A DNA stretch of 64,000 nt from Mucilaginibacter sp. SG564 (GTDB lineage Bacteria; Bacteroidota; Bacteroidia; Sphingobacteriales; Sphingobacteriaceae), in NCBI RefSeq assembly GCF_013149275.1, contig NZ_JABGNA010000018.1, positions 1 to 64,000 of the forward strand, read 5' to 3'. The translations under genes and the position numbers were made by a program. This document shows, in pieces, positions 17,223-28,100 of this stretch. How positions within the stretch are numbered: position 1 is the stretch's first letter; every line of letters starts with the position of its first letter. The notes under the pieces were generated by a model. The model was not told where the DNA came from. It ran no database searches and saw only the letters and a list, made by a program, of their open reading frames with translations.

Positions 17223-17261
17223 AAAGCAAAGGCCCGGTAAACCGGGCCTTTGCTTTTATTT
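17223..17261. terminator. Bidirectional terminator between poxB and the M1 peptidase
   Basis: AAAGCAAAGGCCCGG pairs with CCGGGCCTTTGCTTT across TAAA. T-rich sequence follows on the plus side, and A-rich sequence on the left serves the minus strand. The last codons of the M1 peptidase overlap its right edge. Confidence 0.88.
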
Positions 17262-19241
17262 TTTCCAAACGTTATTGTCAGGATTATAGTCTGGCATTAC
17301 TTTGTCAGGATCATAAGTAACCGATTCAATTTCTTCGGTTGATGGATACTTGAATGTCCATGAAGCAAAACGCTCCCAGATTTCAACAGGCAATTTAATA
17401 CGATCTGTTTTGCCGCTTTTGGTTTTCACCTCCAGGATAACAGGCATGGCCATTTTACCCAGGTTATCAATGGTGATCATTGCTCCTTTTGAGGCATCGC
17501 CATCCACGTATTTCACATCGCTAACCGCAACATCCAGACGCCAGTTGTTCAGGAACCAACCTCTCCAGAACCATTGCAAACTTTCACCCGATGCATTCTC
17601 GATGGTACGGAAAAAGTCATCAGGTGTTGGGTGTTTAAATGCCCATCTGTTGATGTATGTTTTAAAAGCAAAATCAAAGCGTTCGGGGCCTAATATCTGC
17701 TCACGTAATAAAACCAAACCTGCGCTTGGTTTAAAATATAGCAATGTACCGGTATTTTTCTCTTTCAAATTAGCTGGCTGGCTCATCACAGGCTCCAGTT
17801 CGGGCTTGGTTAAAAAGTCGCCGGTACGGTGCATATCTGTAGCGCGGGTGTTTTTATATTCGCCGTTGTTAAAATTAGCTGTCGAAAGTGTATTGATGAA
17901 AGTGTTAAAACCTTCGTCCATCCAGCCGTACATACGTTCGTTTGAACCTACGATCATAGGGAACCAGGTATGCCCAAACTCATGGTCATTTACGCCCCAA
18001 AGCGCATTTCTCTTTGCTTTGTATCCGCAGAAAACAATACCCGGATATTCCATACCGCCTACTATACCGGCAACTGCTGTTGCAGCAGGATAAGGAAATT
18101 CAAACCATTTGGCAGAGTTATATTCAATTGATTTCTTTACATATTCTGTTGACCGTCCCCAGGCATCATTGCCATCGCTTTCAACAGGGTAGGCCGAAAT
18201 AGCTATTGATTTTTTACCGCTTGGCAGATCCATTTTGGCGGCATCAATAATAAAAGCGGCCGATGAAGCCCATGAGGCATCACGTGCATTTTTTATTTTA
18301 AAATGCCAGGTTAATTCGGTTTTGCCAGCCGGGCGCGATTTGGGATCCTTAACCTCATCTGCCGTACGGATCATTACAGTTTTTTCGCTTTGAGCTGCCT
18401 CGGCCCAGCGCTTTTGCTGCTCTGCGGTATACACTTCCTGCGGGTTTTGCAGTTCACCGGAGGCAACTACAATATGATTTGCCGGAGCAGTGATACTCAG
18501 ATCGAAATCGCCATATTCCAGATAAAACTCACCCGGACCAGTATATGGCAGTGTGTTCCACCCCATTACATCGTCATATACGCACATGCGTGGATACCAC
18601 TGTGCTACAGTATAAATCCTACCATTTTTAGTATCCTGGTACCCCATACGGTCCGATCCATAATTTGGGGGATTAAATGAATACTCTATTTTAAGCTTAA
18701 CCTGCCCGCCATTAGCTGTTACCTCTTTTGGTAAAAAAACCTGCATACGGGTATCTGTGATCAAAAATTTAGCTTCAGCAAATTCACCTTTACCAATAGC
18801 ATATTTTACTGATTTTATTTTGTAACCGGCATCAAATGCTTCGCCACGGCCCCAGTTACGGCTGCCTGTTGGCGGTACAATAGCCGTTCCGCGTGAGTCT
18901 AATTTAAACAGGTTTTGATCGAGCTGCATCCATAAAAAGCCAAGGTTTTGCGGACTATTATTGGTATAGGTTAATACTTCAGATCCGGTGATCTCATTGG
19001 TTTGATCATTCAGTTTTGCAGCCAATTGATAATCGGCCCGGTTTTGCCAGTATTTAGGTCCTGGTTCGCCACTTGCGGCACGATATTCTGTACCATTTTT
19101 GGTATAAAAGCCAGGCCCGAAAGTTTCATGATAATTGTAATCAGAAGCAGGCGCATTCGTTGAAGCGGCCTGCTGGGCATCACTTACACTAACCGCCAAC
19201 ATAAAGGCCATGCTGAAACCGGCCATCAGTTTTAAATTCAT
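17256..19241 (-). CDS. Exported M1-family zinc metallopeptidase
   Basis: A 661-aa aminopeptidase-like protein with a signal peptide ([20 protein letters not shown]). The zinc site is complete: H420EFGH424, with the third ligand E443 in MDEGFNTF, 18 residues on. The GMEYPGIVF segment fits the GxMEN-like substrate loop of M1 enzymes. A beta-rich domain of about 170 residues precedes catalysis, and a short domain follows. It is probably periplasmic or outer-membrane associated and cuts peptides from the N-terminus. Two GTATAC words 11 bp apart lie just upstream at 19259 and 19270. Confidence 0.92.
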   Translation of the reverse strand: MNLKLMAGFSMAFMLAVSVSDAQQAASTNAPASDYNYHETFGPGFYTKNGTEYRAASGEPGPKYWQNRADYQLAAKLNDQTNEITGSEVLTYTNNSPQNLGFLWMQLDQNLFKLDSRGTAIVPPTGSRNWGRGEAFDAGYKIKSVKYAIGKGEFAEAKFLITDTRMQVFLPKEVTANGGQVKLKIEYSFNPPNYGSDRMGYQDTKNGRIYTVAQWYPRMCVYDDVMGWNTLPYTGPGEFYLEYGDFDLSITAPANHIVVASGELQNPQEVYTAEQQKRWAEAAQSEKTVMIRTADEVKDPKSRPAGKTELTWHFKIKNARDASWASSAAFIIDAAKMDLPSGKKSIAISAYPVESDGNDAWGRSTEYVKKSIEYNSAKWFEFPYPAATAVAGIVGGMEYPGIVFCGYKAKRNALWGVNDHEFGHTWFPMIVGSNERMYGWMDEGFNTFINTLSTANFNNGEYKNTRATDMHRTGDFLTKPELEPVMSQPANLKEKNTGTLLYFKPSAGLVLLREQILGPERFDFAFKTYINRWAFKHPTPDDFFRTIENASGESLQWFWRGWFLNNWRLDVAVSDVKYVDGDASKGAMITIDNLGKMAMPVILEVKTKSGKTDRIKLPVEIWERFASWTFKYPSTEEIESVTYDPDKVMPDYNPDNNVWKK

Positions 19242-19348
19242 TTCAATATTTTTTGTATGTATACAGCAAGTATACTACAAAAAAACGTTTTTGAACGGCC
19301 TCGTAAAACGATTGTTACCAGAATATTAATTATTGGTTTGATAAACAT

Positions 19349-19390
19349 AAAGCCTATAAATCAGGTAGATATACGAGATTTATAGGCTTT
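19349..19390 (-). terminator. Hairpin terminator after the ArsC/YffB-like gene
   Basis: AAAGCCTATAAATC (19349-19362) and GATTTATAGGCTTT (19377-19390) form a perfect 14-bp stem with a 14-nt loop. It lies between the ArsC-like stop and the M1 gene start. The T-run on the minus strand is short. Confidence 0.7.
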
Positions 19391-19419
19391 AAATTGATAT
19401 ATAGAAAAATATAAGGGTC

Positions 19420-19770
19420 TTATTTATTTAGAAAATGAGATTGGTAAACTTTTTCATCAAAACCAAAAAACAAAAAGTCGCCATCCTCAATAACAGGTCT
19501 TTTGATCATACTTGTTTTTTGCTGTAACAAGGTAAGTGCATCGGCATTGGTTTTTACACTTTCCTTTACCTGCGGATCAAGTTGTTTCCAGGTAAGGCCC
19601 TGCTTGTTCAGGAATTTTTCGTAACCCGCTTTGCTGTCCCATTCCTGCAGTTTTTCGGTGCTTACACCTAATTTTTTAAAATCCTGGAAATCATAATCTA
19701 CTTTATTTTCTTTCAACCAGTCAAGCGCTTTCTTAACTGTGTTGCAATTGGTTATTCCGTAAACTTTCAT
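19420..19770 (-). CDS. ArsC/Spx-family protein, YffB-like
   Basis: A 116-aa thioredoxin-fold protein. It begins MKVYGITNCNTVKKALDWL, close in layout to E. coli YffB (one cysteine in an NC[ND]T motif, no CxxC). The downstream segment SMIKRPVIEDGDFLFFGFDE contains the conserved RP-(V/I) loop. The family includes arsenate reductases and the Spx regulator, but the YffB branch has no settled function. It lies 63 nt downstream of the TonB receptor stop on the same strand. Confidence 0.88.
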   Translation of the reverse strand: MKVYGITNCNTVKKALDWLKENKVDYDFQDFKKLGVSTEKLQEWDSKAGYEKFLNKQGLTWKQLDPQVKESVKTNADALTLLQQKTSMIKRPVIEDGDFLFFGFDEKVYQSHFLNK

Positions 19771-19833
19771 GAGGCTAATTTATCCTTTTTGTGCCGAAAG
19801 TATGTCAGGTGTTTTTAATCTAATGCATAGCTC

Positions 19834-22281
19834 TTATTGACTGGCGCCACTGCTTTTACCCCCGCCTTTGGTATCGTCATTATTGATGCTACGCTGGTTC
19901 TTTTTAATATCGCTATTGAGCTTGCCGAATTTATAATTAAGCCTGATAGCGAAATGGCGGTATGGGTTTTCTCTGCTGATGGTTTGAGAAAAATCTGGCG
20001 TGTTAGTAGTATTGTTAAATGCTCTGTATTTGCTATAAGGATTATTAGCCACAAGGGTAACTGTGAATTTTTTATTAAACAGATCTTTAGCAACACTGTA
20101 GGAGTTATAGATAAAGTTACTTGATTTACCTTGCAGTGTTACATCACCACTAAAGAAACCGGCGTTATAACCAAATCGGTATGTATCACCCAGTTTATAG
20201 GTAAAGCTGGCAAATGCGTTACCGATATAGCCATCGTTTTTAAAAAAATCGCTATTGTAAACGCCTTTTAACCAAACATGTGAAACTTGCCCATTTAGGC
20301 TGACAGTTAAGGGTTTGATGATAGAAAAATTGGTATTGATATTGAAACCAAGTGTACGGTTGCTACCTAAATTTTGATAGGTTGTGTATGTTACCGTATC
20401 ACGCAAAGTGCTTATAGTTTGAATGGAGTTATTGGAAAACGCGTAGCTTAAACCCACCGTAACTGATGCCTTTTTAAAGTTGCTGTAGGTAAGTTCAAAG
20501 GTGTTATTGAGTTCGGGGCGCAGATCAGGATTACCGGTGTTGATGAATTTAGGATTTGAGTTATCAACAAAAGGATTAAGCTGGTATATACCAGGGCGCT
20601 GTATCCGCTGCGTAAAACCGAAATTAATGCTGCTGCTATTCAGGGTGCGTTGTATGGATACTGAAGGGATCAAATTGTTATAGCCTTTATCAAGCGGCGT
20701 ACCTACAAAATCAGCCCTAACTTGAGTGTGTTCAATACGCAAACCACCTTTTACCGTCCATTTAGTTAGTTTTAACTGGTAAGAATTGTAAACACTGGTT
20801 ACATCCTGATGATAATCAAACGTACTGGTTTGCCCAGTGTTAACTACATATTGGTTTGTAGTAGGATCGAGGTCTTCACGTCCGAAATCACTGAAGTTAT
20901 TCCGTAGGATAGCTTTTGCTCCAGCTTCTATATTTAATTTTTTAAGCGGATATACATAATCAAGTTGGATGGTATGTTCCCGGTTACCAGCATTGTTACG
21001 CTGTCTGAAATCGGGATTGTTAACAGCATCATAATTAAATCTGTCAGTAAACGCGTTCGAGCTTGTTTGATCACTTGGCGAATAGCTGTATTTGTATGAT
21101 AAGGTTAACAGCTCGTCTTTGTGGTTTTTGAAATTCCGCTGATAATTGATGGCGATATCGGCTCCTTTATCCTTGCTATTACTGGTAGTAGCATTACGAT
21201 AAGCCTCATCAAGCGTTCCGACATTGTTAACCCGGTTGGATTGCAGCGAACCATTTTGATCAAAATGTCCCTGGAATATCTCAAATGAACCGGTGATCAG
21301 GTCAAGGCTATCTATTTCATAGCTCAACTCTGCATTAGCATATTTGTATTTACCGCTAAAGGTATTGGTACCGTCCTGATTTAAGATGCTTGATACCGAT
21401 TGATTTAAAAATTGTGTTTGCGTATTGTGCGTTGCGCCGGTTACTTCTTTCTGGGTACCAAAACCTGCATATCCCGAAAGACCAAATTTACCTTGTTTTA
21501 CCGTTGCATTCAAATTATATCCAGGTCCCCAAACCGTATTATAGCGCATATTGATACTACCGTTATAACCTTGATCGGCATTTTTCTTGGTGATAATGTT
21601 GATGATACCTGTTAAACCTTCCGCATCGTATTTAGCGGGCGGCGTGGTAATCACTTCGATTTTTTCGATATTGGTGGCCGGCATCGCTTTCAATACATCC
21701 GATGGGCTTTTGGCCATCAATGCCGATTCTTTTCCGTTGATCAGGATTTTATAATTACCACTTCCTTTGAGCCTGATCTTATCATCTCCATCAACCGATA
21801 AAAGCGGCACTTTACGCATCATATCCAGCGCAGATACTGCTTTACTCTCAGGATCGGCAGTTACATCATAAGTAAGACGATCCACCTCTTGTTTCAGGGT
21901 TGGCCGCACTGCTGTTACGGTAACTTCTTTTAATTCTTTACTGGAGGGGGCAAGCAAAATTTTACCTGCATTGAATTCGGTCCCGGTTGGTTTTACAGGC
22001 AAAATCTTGGTAGCATAGCCAATAAAAGCAACTACCAGCTGGTAAGTTTTACCATCCGGAGCTTTTAATTCAAAACTTCCATCGTCTTTAGCAAGAGTGC
22101 TTTTTACAGGGGCATGGGTGTTAGCATCCTGTAAAGCAACAGTAACATATCCCAAGGGCTTATTTAATGCAGAATCAATTACTGAGCCCTTAACAGTTAT
22201 GTTTGTTGGCGAATTTTGAGTCTGGGCAAAACAAATCGCCGAAATATAACAGGAAAGCAGGGTCAGTAAAAATTGTTTCAT
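19834..22281 (-). CDS. TonB-dependent outer-membrane receptor (OMP_b-brl_3 type)
   Basis: An 815-aa outer-membrane protein. A signal peptide ends near CFAQ. A carboxypeptidase-regulatory-like beta-sandwich covers about 27-115 (VKGSVIDSALNKPLGYVTVA). A plug domain follows, with IEKIEVITTPPAKYDAEG and GIINIITKK, then a long C-terminal barrel. The layout fits the outer-membrane beta-barrel family common in Bacteroidota, distinct from SusC. The tail is unusual, ending with a Lys/Asn/Gly/Ser-rich stretch after the last strand. No SusD partner lies beside it. The substrate is unknown. Confidence 0.9.
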   Translation of the reverse strand: MKQFLLTLLSCYISAICFAQTQNSPTNITVKGSVIDSALNKPLGYVTVALQDANTHAPVKSTLAKDDGSFELKAPDGKTYQLVVAFIGYATKILPVKPTGTEFNAGKILLAPSSKELKEVTVTAVRPTLKQEVDRLTYDVTADPESKAVSALDMMRKVPLLSVDGDDKIRLKGSGNYKILINGKESALMAKSPSDVLKAMPATNIEKIEVITTPPAKYDAEGLTGIINIITKKNADQGYNGSINMRYNTVWGPGYNLNATVKQGKFGLSGYAGFGTQKEVTGATHNTQTQFLNQSVSSILNQDGTNTFSGKYKYANAELSYEIDSLDLITGSFEIFQGHFDQNGSLQSNRVNNVGTLDEAYRNATTSNSKDKGADIAINYQRNFKNHKDELLTLSYKYSYSPSDQTSSNAFTDRFNYDAVNNPDFRQRNNAGNREHTIQLDYVYPLKKLNIEAGAKAILRNNFSDFGREDLDPTTNQYVVNTGQTSTFDYHQDVTSVYNSYQLKLTKWTVKGGLRIEHTQVRADFVGTPLDKGYNNLIPSVSIQRTLNSSSINFGFTQRIQRPGIYQLNPFVDNSNPKFINTGNPDLRPELNNTFELTYSNFKKASVTVGLSYAFSNNSIQTISTLRDTVTYTTYQNLGSNRTLGFNINTNFSIIKPLTVSLNGQVSHVWLKGVYNSDFFKNDGYIGNAFASFTYKLGDTYRFGYNAGFFSGDVTLQGKSSNFIYNSYSVAKDLFNKKFTVTLVANNPYSKYRAFNNTTNTPDFSQTISRENPYRHFAIRLNYKFGKLNSDIKKNQRSINNDDTKGGGKSSGASQ

Positions 22282-22388
22282 AATGATTTAGTGATAAGAC
22301 GCAGCAACCTATTTAACTGTTGCATAGGGAAAGTATTATTTAACACTTTTTAACTAACCAGTTAGTTTTTAGTGATTCCCACATATTT

Positions 22389-22949
22389 CTATTTATTGTA
22401 GCGGGTCATGGTGAGTTCGGTACCGATGGTAGCAAAGCTTTTTATCATTTCAATAGAGCGATCAATAAGTGCAGGGAGTTCGGGTTTTTCATCATCATCA
22501 AAACCACTTAATACATAATCAACCTGGCGGCCTTTGGGATAATTATCGCCTACACCAAACCGGAGGCGGGCATAATTATTATTGCCCAAAGTTGCTTCGA
22601 TATGTTTTAAACCATTATGCCCCGCAGCGCTGCCTTTGGGTTTTAACCTCAATGTACCTAAAGGAAGGGCTATGTCATCAACCAGCACCAATACATTTTC
22701 GACAGGTATTTTGAGCTCCTTCATCCAATGATTCATGGCTTTGCCGCTTAGGTTCATGTAAGTAGTTGGTTTAATAAGATGGAGTGTACGTCCTTTGAAT
22801 GATACCTCACTATAGTAAGCCAGGCGCATGTGATAAAACTTCGCATTCTCCTGTTTGGCTAATTCATCCAGTATCATAAACCCTATATTATGCCGGGTAT
22901 CAGCATATTCAGGTCCAATATTTCCTAAGCCAATTATAAGATATTTCAT
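22389..22949 (-). CDS. pth: Peptidyl-tRNA hydrolase
   Basis: A 186-aa cytoplasmic enzyme that releases tRNA from prematurely dropped peptidyl-tRNA. Family motifs are clear: GLGNIGPEYADTRHNIGF (with the catalytic His), TYMNLSGKAM, LVDDIALPLGTLR and GSAAGHNGLKHIE. The length is normal. It lies downstream of rplY on the same strand, an order often seen with prs, although a repeat and a hairpin separate them. Confidence 0.97.
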   Translation of the reverse strand: MKYLIIGLGNIGPEYADTRHNIGFMILDELAKQENAKFYHMRLAYYSEVSFKGRTLHLIKPTTYMNLSGKAMNHWMKELKIPVENVLVLVDDIALPLGTLRLKPKGSAAGHNGLKHIEATLGNNNYARLRFGVGDNYPKGRQVDYVLSGFDDDEKPELPALIDRSIEMIKSFATIGTELTMTRYNK

Positions 22950-23092
22950 GCCCCCTGGCCCCCTGAAGGGGGAATTTTTGATTTACTTAAATTAAAGTGC
23001 GAAGATATTATTTTTAAACAAAAACAGCGATAAGTTACCTTACCGCTGTTTTAATAGTACCCTTTCATTCCCCCTTCAGGGGGTTAGGGGGC
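22950..23092. repeat. Inverted CCCCCT-GAAGGGGGAAT repeats bracketing the rplY-pth spacer
   Basis: GCCCCCTGGCCCCCTGAAGG at 22950 onward and the reverse complement ending CAGGGGGTTAGGGGGC at 23092 enclose the whole spacer. They touch the pth start codon on one side and the rplY stop on the other. It belongs to the CCCTC...GAGGG fold-back class also seen at 28682, 30548, 35985 and 39101. Confidence 0.8.
23021..23052 (-). terminator. Hairpin after rplY
   Basis: AAAACAGCG...CGCTGTTTT with an inner TAAG/CTTA pair, followed on the minus strand by TTTTTGTTT. It probably terminates rplY; pth may depend on read-through or its own promoter. Confidence 0.7.
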
Positions 23093-23677
23093 TTACTTTT
23101 TACCTGAAGCAGCTTCCTGCTCTGCCTGACGTAATGCACGTGAAGTAGTTACCGATACGATAGTATCTTCCTGAGCATTAGTAATAGTAAGGTTTGGCAA
23201 TTTAATTTCGCCAACTTTTACTGATTTACCAACTTCCAGAGCTTCAATGCTTACTTCGATAGCATCTAAATGATCTTTAGGCAATGCTTTGATGCGCAGT
23301 TTCCTTAGTTTCTGAACTAATTTACCACCCACTTTAACACCTGGAGAAGTACCGGTTAATTTAACAGGGATCTCGATAGTGATTGGCTTTTTCTCGTCAA
23401 GCAACAAAAAGTCAACGTGGATAATTTGTTCAGTTAAAGGGTGAAACTGAATATCTTTAATAATAGCTTGTGATTTAACACCAGCAATTTCAAGATCGAT
23501 GAAATGAACAACCGGAGTATAAACAACGGCTCTCAAATCAGCTGCGGACACTGCAAAGTGGGATTGTGTTGGCCCACCGTAAAGTACTGCAGGCACTAAG
23601 CCTTGATAACGCAGTTCTTTAGCGTCTCTTTTCCCTACGTTCTCTCTTGGAGAACCGCTAATAGCAATTGATTTCAT
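23093..23677 (-). CDS. rplY: 50S ribosomal protein L25 (CTC/TL5 form)
   Basis: A 194-aa protein. An N-terminal L25 beta-barrel (SPRENVGKRDAKELRYQGLV, then VDFLLLDEKKPITIEIPVKL) binds 5S rRNA. A C-terminal CTC domain covers about 95-185 (KLRIKALPKDHLDAIEVSI). The long form is normal in Bacteroidota. It sits between prs upstream and pth downstream, the common bacterial order. Confidence 0.96.
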   Translation of the reverse strand: MKSIAISGSPRENVGKRDAKELRYQGLVPAVLYGGPTQSHFAVSAADLRAVVYTPVVHFIDLEIAGVKSQAIIKDIQFHPLTEQIIHVDFLLLDEKKPITIEIPVKLTGTSPGVKVGGKLVQKLRKLRIKALPKDHLDAIEVSIEALEVGKSVKVGEIKLPNLTITNAQEDTIVSVTTSRALRQAEQEAASGKK

Positions 23678-23702
23678 TATTTGTATTTATTTATTTGTTA
23701 AT

Positions 23703-23800
23703 TTCATGGTTCATAGATCATTGTTCATGTGTCTAATCCGCACAAATATTTTTATTCTATTCAAATCCACGTTTCCGGCTATGAACCATCGACCATGAAC
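23703..23800. repeat. Inverted pair of heptanucleotide arrays between prs and rplY
   Basis: Left units TTCATGG, TTCATAG, ATCATTG, TTCATGT (23703-23730). Right units TATGAAC, CATCGAC, CATGAAC (23780-23800). The two arrays are roughly complementary, so the spacer can fold back on itself. Confidence 0.8.
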
Positions 23801-23813
23801 TATAAGCTTCCTA

Positions 23814-24758
23814 TCAATCTACCCTAAACAACTGGCTGATAGAACCGTGTTCATTCACATTGCTAATGGCTTTTGCAAACAATTCGGCAGTTGACAGCAC
23901 CTTAATCTTAGGGCTCGTTTGTTTTAACGGTATAGTATCGGTAACTATTAACTCTGCCAAAGCCGAGTTTTCAATAGTTTCATAAGCCTTACCTGACAAT
24001 ACCGGGTGTGTACAAACCGCGCGTACGCTGCGTGCACCACGCTCCATAATCAGTCCGGCAGCTTTTGCCAGTGTACCAGCCGTATCGCAGATATCATCAA
24101 TCAGCACAATATCCTGATCGGTTACATCACCAATCAGCGTCATCGCCTCAATTTCATTGGCACGCTTACGACGTTTATCGCAAATAACCACCTCGGCATT
24201 AAAGAATTTCGCAAAACTGCGGGCCCTGTATGAGCCACCCATATCCGGCGATGCGATAGTTAAATTCTGCAAGCCGAGGCTTTTGATATAAGGCACAAAA
24301 ATGATAGAAGCATCCAGGTGATCAACCGGTATATCAAAAAAGCCCTGAATCTGCGCAGCGTGCAAATCCATGGTCATGATACGGTTAATGCCTGCTGCAA
24401 CCAGCAAATTAGCTACCAGTTTAGCACTGATGGCCACACGTGGCTTATCTTTCCTGTCCTGACGGGCCAATCCAAAATACGGAATAACAGCACTTACATA
24501 ATGTGATGAAGCACGACGAGCGGCATCAATCATCATCAGTAATTCCATTAGATTGTCGGTAGGCTGGTGAGTACTCTGTATCAGAAATACGTCGCATCCC
24601 CTTACAGATTCATTAAAATGCGGCTGAAATTCACCATCACTAAAGCGTGACAGTACCACGTCACCTAATTCCCGTCCATAAGCATCAGCAATCTTTTGCG
24701 CCAGTTCCTTAGAACCTGATCCTGCAAATAACTTAACCGGATTAAATTGTAATGGCAT
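23814..24758 (-). CDS. prs: Ribose-phosphate pyrophosphokinase (PRPP synthetase)
   Basis: A 314-aa cytoplasmic enzyme making PRPP from ribose-5-phosphate and ATP for nucleotide, His and Trp synthesis. Class I motifs are present: SRFSDGEFQPHFNESVRGCD, YFGLARQDRKDKPR, the Mg/ATP motif MDLHAAQIQGFFDIPVDH, and the PRPP loop IVLIDDICDTAGTL. It is the first gene of the prs-rplY-pth cluster, with a heptanucleotide fold-back separating it from the tRNA-Gln gene. Confidence 0.98.
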   Translation of the reverse strand: MPLQFNPVKLFAGSGSKELAQKIADAYGRELGDVVLSRFSDGEFQPHFNESVRGCDVFLIQSTHQPTDNLMELLMMIDAARRASSHYVSAVIPYFGLARQDRKDKPRVAISAKLVANLLVAAGINRIMTMDLHAAQIQGFFDIPVDHLDASIIFVPYIKSLGLQNLTIASPDMGGSYRARSFAKFFNAEVVICDKRRKRANEIEAMTLIGDVTDQDIVLIDDICDTAGTLAKAAGLIMERGARSVRAVCTHPVLSGKAYETIENSALAELIVTDTIPLKQTSPKIKVLSTAELFAKAISNVNEHGSISQLFRVD

Positions 24759-24767
24759 TTTCTTATG

Positions 24768-24906
24768 TTGGATTTAGGATGTTCAGTTCCGGATGTTTCA
24801 ATCCGATAGCTTAATCTTTATGTTGTAAACCCTTATAAAAACAATTCGGATTTCAATTTTCTATCAGACCTAAATCCGAAATTGAAAATCAGAAATCCGA
24901 AATTTT
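24768..24906. repeat. Inverted heptanucleotide arrays between tRNA-Gln and prs
   Basis: Left units in 7-nt register: TTGGATT, TAGGATG, TTCAGTT, CCGGATG, TTTCAAT, CCGATAG (24768-24809). Right units: ATTCGGA, TTTCAAT, TTTCTAT, CAGACCT, AAATCCG, AAATTGA, AAATCAG, AAATCCG, AAATTTT (24844-24906). The right array keeps register for nine units. The AAATCCG words are complementary to the CGGATN words on the left. It begins 10 nt upstream of the prs start. Confidence 0.85.
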
Positions 24907-24911
24907 CTATG

Positions 24912-24983
24912 TTGCCCGACCAGGATTCGAACCTAGACAAACGGTACCAAAAACCGTCGTACTACCATTATACTATCAGGCAA
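24912..24983 (-). tRNA. tRNA-Gln (anticodon UUG)
   Basis: The 72-nt minus-strand sequence folds as a tRNA. The acceptor stem pairs TTGCCTG with CGGGCAA. The anticodon stem is ACGGT/ACCGT with loop TTTTGGT, placing UUG at positions 34-36. The T arm contains GGTTCGAATCC. CCA is not encoded. No other tRNA is seen nearby. Confidence 0.95.
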
Positions 24984-25196
24984 TCTCCTTTGGTTTGTTT
25001 TACTCCCCGAAAAGGAATGCAAATATAAGACGATTTTTTAACTCTCAAAAAGAATTTTAAAAAAGTATTTTTCATTGCCTCTTAATGCCCAAAACAGGCC
25101 AAAAAAGTGTTAATCCCATGCTTTTGGTTTTAACATCATAATACTTTTACTAATTTCGGGCTGCATTCAACCTTTTTTCTATCGTAAAATTCAGAC

Positions 25197-28100
25197 ATGG
25201 ACTACAAAAAAATCAATAATATATTTGGCTGGGTAGCCTTTATCATTGCTTCGCTAACTTATATTTTAACTTTAGAGCCCTCCTCCAGTTTTTGGGATTG
25301 CGGCGAGTTTGTTGCCTGTATTTACCGTTTACAAGTGGCCCACCAACCCGGTGCGCCCCTGTTTACGATGATAGGAAAGGTTTTCACCTTACTTTCTATG
25401 GGTGATAGCACCAAAGTGGCTTACTGGGCCAATATGGCTTCGGCGCTGGCCAGTGGGGCAACTATCATGTTCCTGTTTTGGACGGTTACCGCCCTGGCCA
25501 AAAAGCTATTGGTTAAAAAGACCGAAGACATCACTATTGCAAACCTGATACTGATCATAGGAGCCGGCTTAGTTGGCGCCCTGGCATATGCCTGGTCTGA
25601 TACTTTCTGGTTCTCGGCTGTGGAGTCCGAGGTTTACGCGCAATCATCTTTATGTACAGCCATTGTATTCTGGGCCATATTAAAATGGGATGCCCATGCC
25701 GATGAGCAGCATGCCGATAAATGGATCGTATTTATTGCCTATGTCATGGGCTTATCTATAGGTATTCACCTATTAAACCTGCTGGTAATACCAGCTATAG
25801 CATTGGTTATCTACTTCCGCAGAGCAAAAAATATCACTTCCAAAGGTACTTTCTGGGCATTTTTTGCCGGTATAGTGGCTGTGGCCTTTGTACTTTGGGG
25901 GGTTATTCAATATACCGTAAAGGGCGCGGCTTTTTCCGACCTGCTTTTTGTGAATACTTTGGGTATGGGCTTTGGCAGCGGCGCTGTAGTGTTCTTTCTT
26001 TTGCTGATAGCCACTATTGTTGCTGGGATCTATTATACCATTAAACCACAAAAACCGGCTATCATTATGGCTGCGGTATGCTTTATATTGGTACTGGGCA
26101 TCAGCGCCGGGATTGTAGGCATCATAGTTGGCGCGGTAGTACTTGCCCTGTTGGAGTACGTAGTGAAGATCCGCGAAAAACGCTTTGCTCTGAATACTTT
26201 TTTAATTTGCCTCCTGTTTATCCTGTTTGGATACAGCTCATTTGTGATGATTGTAGTAAGGGCCAAGGCAAACCCTAACCTAAACAACAGCGACCCTGAA
26301 AACGCTTTCGCGCTTAACGGCTATCTGAACCGCGACCAATACGGCGATACGCCACTACTTTATGGCCAGTTTTTTGATTCAACCCCAACCGAGCAAACCG
26401 AAGGTGCTACTATTTACCGTCGCGGCGAAACCAAATATGAGGTAGCCGGTAAAAAACTGACCACTGTGTATGACCGCAATACGCCCTTCCCCCGTATGTT
26501 CAGCGATAAGGCCGGTCATCCGGATTTTTACCGGGCATGGAGTAAACTGGGTCAAAGCGAACATCCAACCTTTGCCACCAACCTGGGCTTTTTTGGCACC
26601 TGGCAGGTGAACCAGATGTACACCCGCTATTTTCTGTGGAATTTTGTTGGTCGTGCCAATGATCTTGACGGCCAAACCGGCGCCATTGATGGCAAGGGCG
26701 GTGTAGACGGTTCCTGGTTAAGCGGCTGGGATTTCAGCAAACCCCTGCCCTACGCTGTTACCGAAAGCAAAAGCTACAACCGCCTGTTCTTTTTACCGCT
26801 GATCATCGGTCTGATAGGCCTGTTCTTCCATTTTTGGCGCGATCAGCGAAATGCGGGCGTTGTGTTGGTGCTGTTCTTTTTTACAGGTTTGGCTATTGTA
26901 TTATACTTAAATCAGGACCCTTTACAGCCACGTGAGCGTGATTATGCTTATGCAGGTTCATTTTATGCCTTTGCCATTTGGATTGGCTTAGGTGTGCTGG
27001 CTATTGCCGATTTTCTGTCGAAAAAGATCAATGCCAAAACAAGCGCTATCATAGCAACACTAATTTGCCTATTGGCTGCACCGGTATTAATGGCCAACCA
27101 GGAATGGGACGATCATGACCGTTCCACCAAGCTTACGCCGCATGATATGGCGTACAATTACCTGAATTCCTGCGCGCCTAACGCTATTTTATTTACCTAT
27201 GGCGATAATGATACTTACCCGCTTTGGTATATACAGGAGGTGGAAAATGTGCGCCCGGATGTACGCATCGTGAACCTGAGCTTGCTGGGTACCGACTGGT
27301 ACATCCGCGGTATGAAAAATAAGATGAATGAGTCGGAACCGCTGCCTATCACTATGCCGAACGACAAGTTTAAACCAGGTGTACGTGATGTTATTTATTT
27401 TAACGATCAAAAACTAACCGGCGCTACTGAGCTCAAAGAGGTTTTTGATTTTATGACCTCTGATGATAAATCAACCATGGTAGAGTACAATAATGGCGAT
27501 GTATCCAATTATCTCCCTACTAAAAACTTTAAGCTGACTATCGACCCTAACCAGGTAGTGCAAACCGGTACTGTTCCGGCTGCAGAAAAAGATAAGATAG
27601 TACCCGAAATGGACTGGACCTTTAGTGGCCGCTATGTAACCAAAGATGTTTTGGCAATGATGGACATTCTATCGCATAATAACTGGAAACGGCCCATCTA
27701 TTTCTCGGTAACCGTGCCTAATGATAACATGATAGGCCTGGACAAGTACCTGTACAACGAGGGCTTCGCTTATCGCCTGATGCCTTTGAAACCTGATACA
27801 GCATCATCAAACTCGCTCGAAAATAGCAATACCCCGGTGATGTATCATAACATGATGACCAAGTTTAAATGGGGCAATATGAAAAACGCCCGTTACCTTG
27901 ATCATGAGTCCATGACCATGTTTTATCCGTTGATCACCAGGCTTTATTCCAATTTAGCAGACAACCTGATGAAAGAAGGCTATAACGACCTTGCCAAAAA
28001 CGCGCTGAAAAAATACGACGAAGTAATGCCGGGCATCATCAACTCCACCGAGGTTGCCGTACGTAAATTTTATATGATCGAAAGCTCCTACCGTATGGGT

